Origin: Actinomycetes bacterium
GTDB taxonomy: Bacteria; Actinomycetota; Acidimicrobiia; Acidimicrobiales; RAAP-2
Direction: 5' to 3'
DNA length: 9,914 nucleotides
NCBI GenBank assembly: GCA_021850345.1
Contig: JAJZMN010000056.1
Coordinates: forward strand, 1-9,914
The first letter of the stretch is position 1, and every line of letters begins with the position of its first letter. Positions 7,323 through 9,914 of the stretch are shown here, in pieces. The notes beneath the pieces are model-generated. The model was not told the origin of the DNA and did not search any database. It worked only from the letters and a program-made list of their open reading frames with translations. Position numbers and translations under genes: made by a program.

Positions 7323-7948
7323 GTGGTCGCGAGCCTTGTCATGATGACGAGCGTTGCCACCTGCATCGCCCCGGTCACACCAGCCGTCACGATGAACCGC
7401 CGCATGAGACGCGCGATGACCTGCCCGTTCGGGGAGGGTTTGCGCAGTTCGAAGAGGACGGCGAGGTTGGCGGGCTCGAGGACCCCGAGCGCCACGACCG
7501 CGAGGACGGCGACGACGATGAACGAGGCAACCACCCAGGAGTGGTGCGAGTAGGAGGCGTCGATCGTGCCGAGGTGCCGGGCAAGCTGCCACCCTGCGGC
7601 GAGCGTGCACACGACGAGCGTCGGCATGATGAGGATCATCTTCGGCATCAGCCGCGTCGTGAGCTCCATGCGCGCCGGGATCGCGAGGCGACCGAGGATG
7701 GGCCCGAGCACGAAGCCCAAGAAGAGGTCGAGCGCCGTCCACATCCCTCCGCCCACCACGTGGAAGGCGTCGAGCGCCCAGAGCCGGTTCGTCTCGATCG
7801 CCGTGACGAGGCCGGCGACAACCACCGCGACGACAAGAAGGCCTTTTAGGGGGACGACCTGGAAGCCACCGCGGGCCGCGTTGCCTTCTCGCAGCACCTC
7901 TGATCCGGCCGAGCGGCCGAGGACGACCCCCTCGTCGAAACTGGTCAT
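7319..7948 (-). CDS. Five-helix integral membrane protein, first gene of a coupled pair
   Basis: From ATG 7948 the protein has 209 residues. A ~30-residue polar N-terminus precedes five hydrophobic segments at about 32-51, 61-85, 103-121, 136-157 and 185-204. Notable residues at membrane edges include His63 (AFHVVGGGMW), His125 and a His135-His136 pair (SYSHHSW). The overall look recalls DUF2269 or CopD-like small membrane proteins, but I cannot confirm that from sequence alone, and metal or heme binding is only a guess. AAAGGA lies ten bases before ATG 7948. An in-frame GTG at 7981 has AGGAGG only two bases upstream, too close for good initiation, so ATG 7948 is preferred. The stop overlaps the next gene's start (ATGA), so the two are cotranscribed. 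Confidence 0.75.
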   Translation of the reverse strand: MTSFDEGVVLGRSAGSEVLREGNAARGGFQVVPLKGLLVVAVVVAGLVTAIETNRLWALDAFHVVGGGMWTALDLFLGFVLGPILGRLAIPARMELTTRLMPKMILIMPTLVVCTLAAGWQLARHLGTIDASYSHHSWVVASFIVVAVLAVVALGVLEPANLAVLFELRKPSPNGQVIARLMRRFIVTAGVTGAMQVATLVIMTRLATT

Positions 7949-7993
7949 CGCATCACCATCCTTTGCCGCTTCCTCCCACACGTCCTCCTCGCC

Positions 7994-8055
7994 GGTCGGC
8001 GACCCCGAGCTGCACCTCGGCGAGCACCGTCTCTCGCCCTCCCGGGTCGCCGACC
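7994..8055. repeat. Perfect 12-bp inverted repeat enclosing smaller stems
   Basis: GGTCGGCGACCC (7994-8005) is the exact reverse complement of GGGTCGCCGACC (8044-8055), separated by 38 bases. Inside, GGCGAG (8019-8024) pairs with CTCGCC (8033-8038), and CGAG (8006-8009) with CTCG (8016-8019). The RNA could fold into a branched structure. It begins 20 bases after the beta-helix stop and ends 45 bases before the next start, so it could be a terminator without a U-tract, an RNA-processing or stability element, or an attenuator tuning the downstream membrane pair. Confidence 0.55.
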
Positions 8056-8075
8056 TGGCAAGACAGGCCCCATGC

Positions 8076-9305
8076 CTACGCCGCGTACAGGTGCACGTGC
8101 ACGCCCTTGAAAGTGTTCGTCGCCGCGCCCGTCACAGTTGCCGGGTGCAGGTACCAGATGCCGTAGGCATCCCCGATGATCGTGTTGTGGGCGACGGTGA
8201 TCGAGAGCGGTCCCACCGTACCGACGAGGACCCCGGTCGTCGCGTGGTCCATCGGCTTGAAGTCGGGATCCCCGTCGAGGTTGTTGACCTTGATGGTGTT
8301 GCCCTCGATCACGTTGCCGTTCATGTACTGGCCTGGCACGTGGCTGTGAACCGTCACCCCTGAGTCACCGTTGCCAGAAACGGTATTACCTTCCACCACG
8401 TTGTCGTAGACAGCACCGCCGGGAACCGGCGTTGCCAGGACGATGGCGCCTGGGTTGTCCTGGACAACGTTGTTCTTGATGATGTTCGCGTAGTCGCCGC
8501 CCGCGCGCGGCCGCAGCTTGCCGTGGACAAAGCCAAGGCCGGCGTGACTGACGACGATGATGCCGCCATCGTGGTCGTGTTCCACCGTGTTTCCCTCGAC
8601 GAGATTGTGGTCGACGGGCCCGAACTCGTCAGTGAGGAGAATTCCTCCACCATTTCCCTCGACGATGTTGTCCTCGACCACCGAATCGGCGGCGACCATG
8701 AGATGGATCGCTTCGCCACAGTCGCCGGGGACGTTGTCCAAGGCGTTGCACTCACGATAGGACGAGTGGGTGACGAGCTTCTCGCTGAAGTTGCCCCGGT
8801 CGTTGCCGGTGACCACGTTGTCCTTTACCGTCACGTGGGTGACGGGGACACCGGGCTTGCCGACGACGAGGATCCCCTCGCCGATCGCGCCCGTGACGGT
8901 GAAGCCCTCGACGGTCGACCCCGGCGTGGGCACGGTTATCCCGTTGTCGGCGCCGGCGGCGTCGATGTTGGCGTGCTCGCCCTCCAAGGTGAGCGGCTTG
9001 ACGACCGTCACCTGGCCGCGATAGGTGCCCGGGCACACGACGACCGTCGAGCCCGGAGCCGCTTGCTTGATCGCCGCCATGATGGCGCTGAAGCGTGCCG
9101 TCGTGCACGACGTGCCCGCCTTCGAAGCGCTGCCCGTCGGGGCGACGTAGACGTCCTTTGGCCCTTGGACGGCGCTCGTCGACTGGGACAGCCCGACGCC
9201 CGCCACCCAGGCGAGGAGGGCCGCCGCCGGCCATCGGCGGGCGGTGGCACAGCGACGGCTCAAGGCATGACGGCGTTCCCCTTCGACACCCATAGGTCGC
9301 TTCAT
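8076..9305 (-). CDS. Secreted right-handed parallel beta-helix protein
   Basis: The protein has 409 residues. Residues 1-46 look like a Sec signal peptide: a long basic n-region, a hydrophobic core around WPAAALLAWVAGVG, and small residues near STSAVQG where cleavage may occur. DVYVAPTGSA at about 51-60 and APGSTVVVCPGTYRGQVTV at about 83-101 are the usual entry to the pectate-lyase-like fold. From about 110 to 385 there are repeated rungs of the VxxNxVxGN type (VKDNVVTGN, VEDNIVEGN, DHNLVEGNTV, YDNVVEGNTVSGN, NVIEGNTIKV, VAHNTIIGD), as in PbH1/NosD-like proteins. Cys67/Cys91 and Cys186/Cys196 could form disulfides. No lyase active site is obvious, so the ligand (polysaccharide, metal or surface partner) is unknown. 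GGGAGG at 9313-9318 is seven bases before ATG 9305. It is followed by the hairpin and membrane-protein pair on the same strand. Confidence 0.85.
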   Translation of the reverse strand: MKRPMGVEGERRHALSRRCATARRWPAAALLAWVAGVGLSQSTSAVQGPKDVYVAPTGSASKAGTSCTTARFSAIMAAIKQAAPGSTVVVCPGTYRGQVTVVKPLTLEGEHANIDAAGADNGITVPTPGSTVEGFTVTGAIGEGILVVGKPGVPVTHVTVKDNVVTGNDRGNFSEKLVTHSSYRECNALDNVPGDCGEAIHLMVAADSVVEDNIVEGNGGGILLTDEFGPVDHNLVEGNTVEHDHDGGIIVVSHAGLGFVHGKLRPRAGGDYANIIKNNVVQDNPGAIVLATPVPGGAVYDNVVEGNTVSGNGDSGVTVHSHVPGQYMNGNVIEGNTIKVNNLDGDPDFKPMDHATTGVLVGTVGPLSITVAHNTIIGDAYGIWYLHPATVTGAATNTFKGVHVHLYAA

Positions 9306-9423
9306 CGACTTTCCCTCCCAAATGTTCGTTTTGGCCCGCTCGTGCGACCGAAAGCGCTCGGACCGCTTCTCCTGCTTGCTTTTCCAGTCTCACCAAAGGG
9401 CCCATCCACGGCGCCCGCGACGG
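9306..9423 (-). promoter_or_regulatory. Leader region of the beta-helix gene
   Basis: These 118 bases hold the GGGAGG ribosome binding site (9313-9318) and an A-rich stretch just upstream, unusual in this GC-rich window. A small stem (9352-9356 with 9364-9368, loop of seven) is possible. No consensus promoter boxes could be named with confidence. Confidence 0.35.
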
Positions 9424-9606
9424 TCACGGGCCGTCCGAGCGCGGCACCTCATCACTCGCTCGGTGGCCGGTGACGAAGGCGACGAGGTCGTCCGCGCTCG
9501 TGAACAGCGCGCGCTCCCGTCTCGACAAGCTCCGCCTCCCCCCAAGACGCCCCTCCTCCAGCGCTTCGGAGAGGCGGTGGAGCACGAGGGCCGCCGATCC
9601 GATCAC
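9424..9606 (-). CDS. Possible 60-residue protein overlapping the regulator stop
   Basis: GTG at 9606 overlaps the TGA of the upstream regulator frame as GTGA, and the frame runs 60 codons to TGA at 9424-9426. Third positions are strongly G/C biased. The product is charged, with a helix-prone stretch (LHRLSEALEEGRL), an Arg-rich middle and an acidic-hydrophobic segment (FTSADDLVAFVTGH). I recognise no family. The frame also continues upstream beyond the GTG, so it could instead be the displaced C-terminus of the broken regulator after another frame change. A GGGGAG motif lies about 11 bases upstream, rather far, so translational coupling would be needed. Confidence 0.35.
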   Translation of the reverse strand: MIGSAALVLHRLSEALEEGRLGGRRSLSRRERALFTSADDLVAFVTGHRASDEVPRSDGP

Positions 9607-9914
9607 GGCGGTGAGGGCTCCCCCGACGACCGCTCGTTCGATCCGCCTCGCCGGGTGAGCTCGAGCTCGAGCTCGGCGATGGCGGGCGACACCTGCAGTC
9701 CCAGCTCTCTTGAGACCGCTCGCGCCCGAGCGCAGAGCTTCGCGACCTGAGCGGTCCGGCGGCGGCGAGGAGCTTGGCGAGGGCCACGTAGCGTCGCTCG
9801 TCGGCAGGATCGGCCTCGAGGCCGAGACGAAGGCAGGTCTCGCCAAGCGCCGTGCTCGACTCGGCGAGCGCCGCATCGGCCGCCGCGTCGAGCAGGCGGA
9901 GCCGTTCTCGAGGG
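9603..9914 (-). pseudogene. 3' part of a BTAD/SARP-type regulator, frameshifted, cut by the window edge
   Basis: From the right edge one minus-strand frame reads LRLLDAAADAALAESSTALG and then CLRLGLEADPADERRYVALA, the start of typical BTAD helices. After KLLAAAG the homology jumps to another frame: RTAQVAKLCARARAVSRELG, then LQVSPAIAELELELTRRG, ending at TGA 9603-9605. The two halves join as one good BTAD domain if one base is missing within 9757-9766, a GGC-repeat tract prone to slippage. Read without the shift, the frame continues as a low-complexity Ser/Pro/Arg tail to a stop at 9452. The N-terminal DNA-binding part lies outside the window. Either the gene is a pseudogene, the base is a sequencing error, or the locus is phase-variable. 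Confidence 0.6.

Noticed and set aside
7283..7849. Open plus-strand frame rich in Asp, Glu, Arg and His
   Set aside because: Antisense to the five-helix membrane protein; its charge pattern is the mirror of hydrophobic codons.
7949..7981. Upstream GTG start (7981) for the five-helix membrane protein
   Set aside because: The AGGAGG before it is only two bases from the GTG, too close for usual initiation; ATG 7948 has AAAGGA at ten bases.
7994..8055. tRNA-like folding of the nested stems
   Set aside because: No acceptor stem, T-loop (GTTCRA) or anticodon arm geometry could be fitted.
8523..9473. Open plus-strand frame of 316 codons
   Set aside because: Antisense to the beta-helix gene, whose frame has a signal peptide, ribosome binding site and repeated rungs.

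Overview
This window looks like high-GC actinobacterial chromosome. Evidence: strong G/C bias at third codon positions, frequent GTG starts, SARP/BTAD-type regulators and an actinobacterial-style integrase-core insertion sequence. The style suggests Acidimicrobiia or Thermoleophilia, but that is an impression, not a proof.

Left part, plus strand (1-3987). A long gene (260-2800) encodes a membrane-anchored, extracytoplasmic double beta-propeller protein: TolB/WD40-like blades followed by five Asp-box (BNR) repeats. Its 3' end runs into a decayed insertion sequence. I propose element ends at 2641 and 3824, from an imperfect terminal inverted repeat (17 of 24 positions). The last ~53 codons of the propeller gene would then be IS DNA, so the protein is probably truncated with a hybrid tail. 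The transposase (2724-3789) is a pseudogene with three frame changes, a small in-frame deletion and probably a lost stop codon.

Central and right part, minus strand (9914 down to 3988). All genes here are co-directional. In transcription order they are: the 3' part of a BTAD regulator running off the window edge and carrying a frameshift (9603-9914); a possible 60-aa ORF overlapping its stop codon as GTGA (9424-9606); a secreted right-handed parallel beta-helix protein with a good ribosome binding site (8076-9305); an intergenic segment with a perfect 12-bp inverted repeat and nested hairpins (7994-8055); two small polytopic membrane proteins overlapping by ATGA (7319-7948 and 6873-7322); a 326-bp gap with weak palindromes; and a large multidomain regulator (3988-6546). 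That regulator has an N-terminal winged helix, a BTAD domain, a STAND/NB-ARC-like P-loop ATPase, and a C-terminal region that reads like a GNAT acetyltransferase fold.

How the genes may fit together is inference. Two SARP/BTAD regulators, one broken, bracket a secreted beta-helix protein and a two-gene membrane module, so this could be a small regulated cell-surface or envelope locus. The most unusual item is the SARP-STAND-GNAT-like architecture, followed by the IS-truncated propeller gene. I saw no tRNA, rRNA, CRISPR array or plasmid/phage replication signal.
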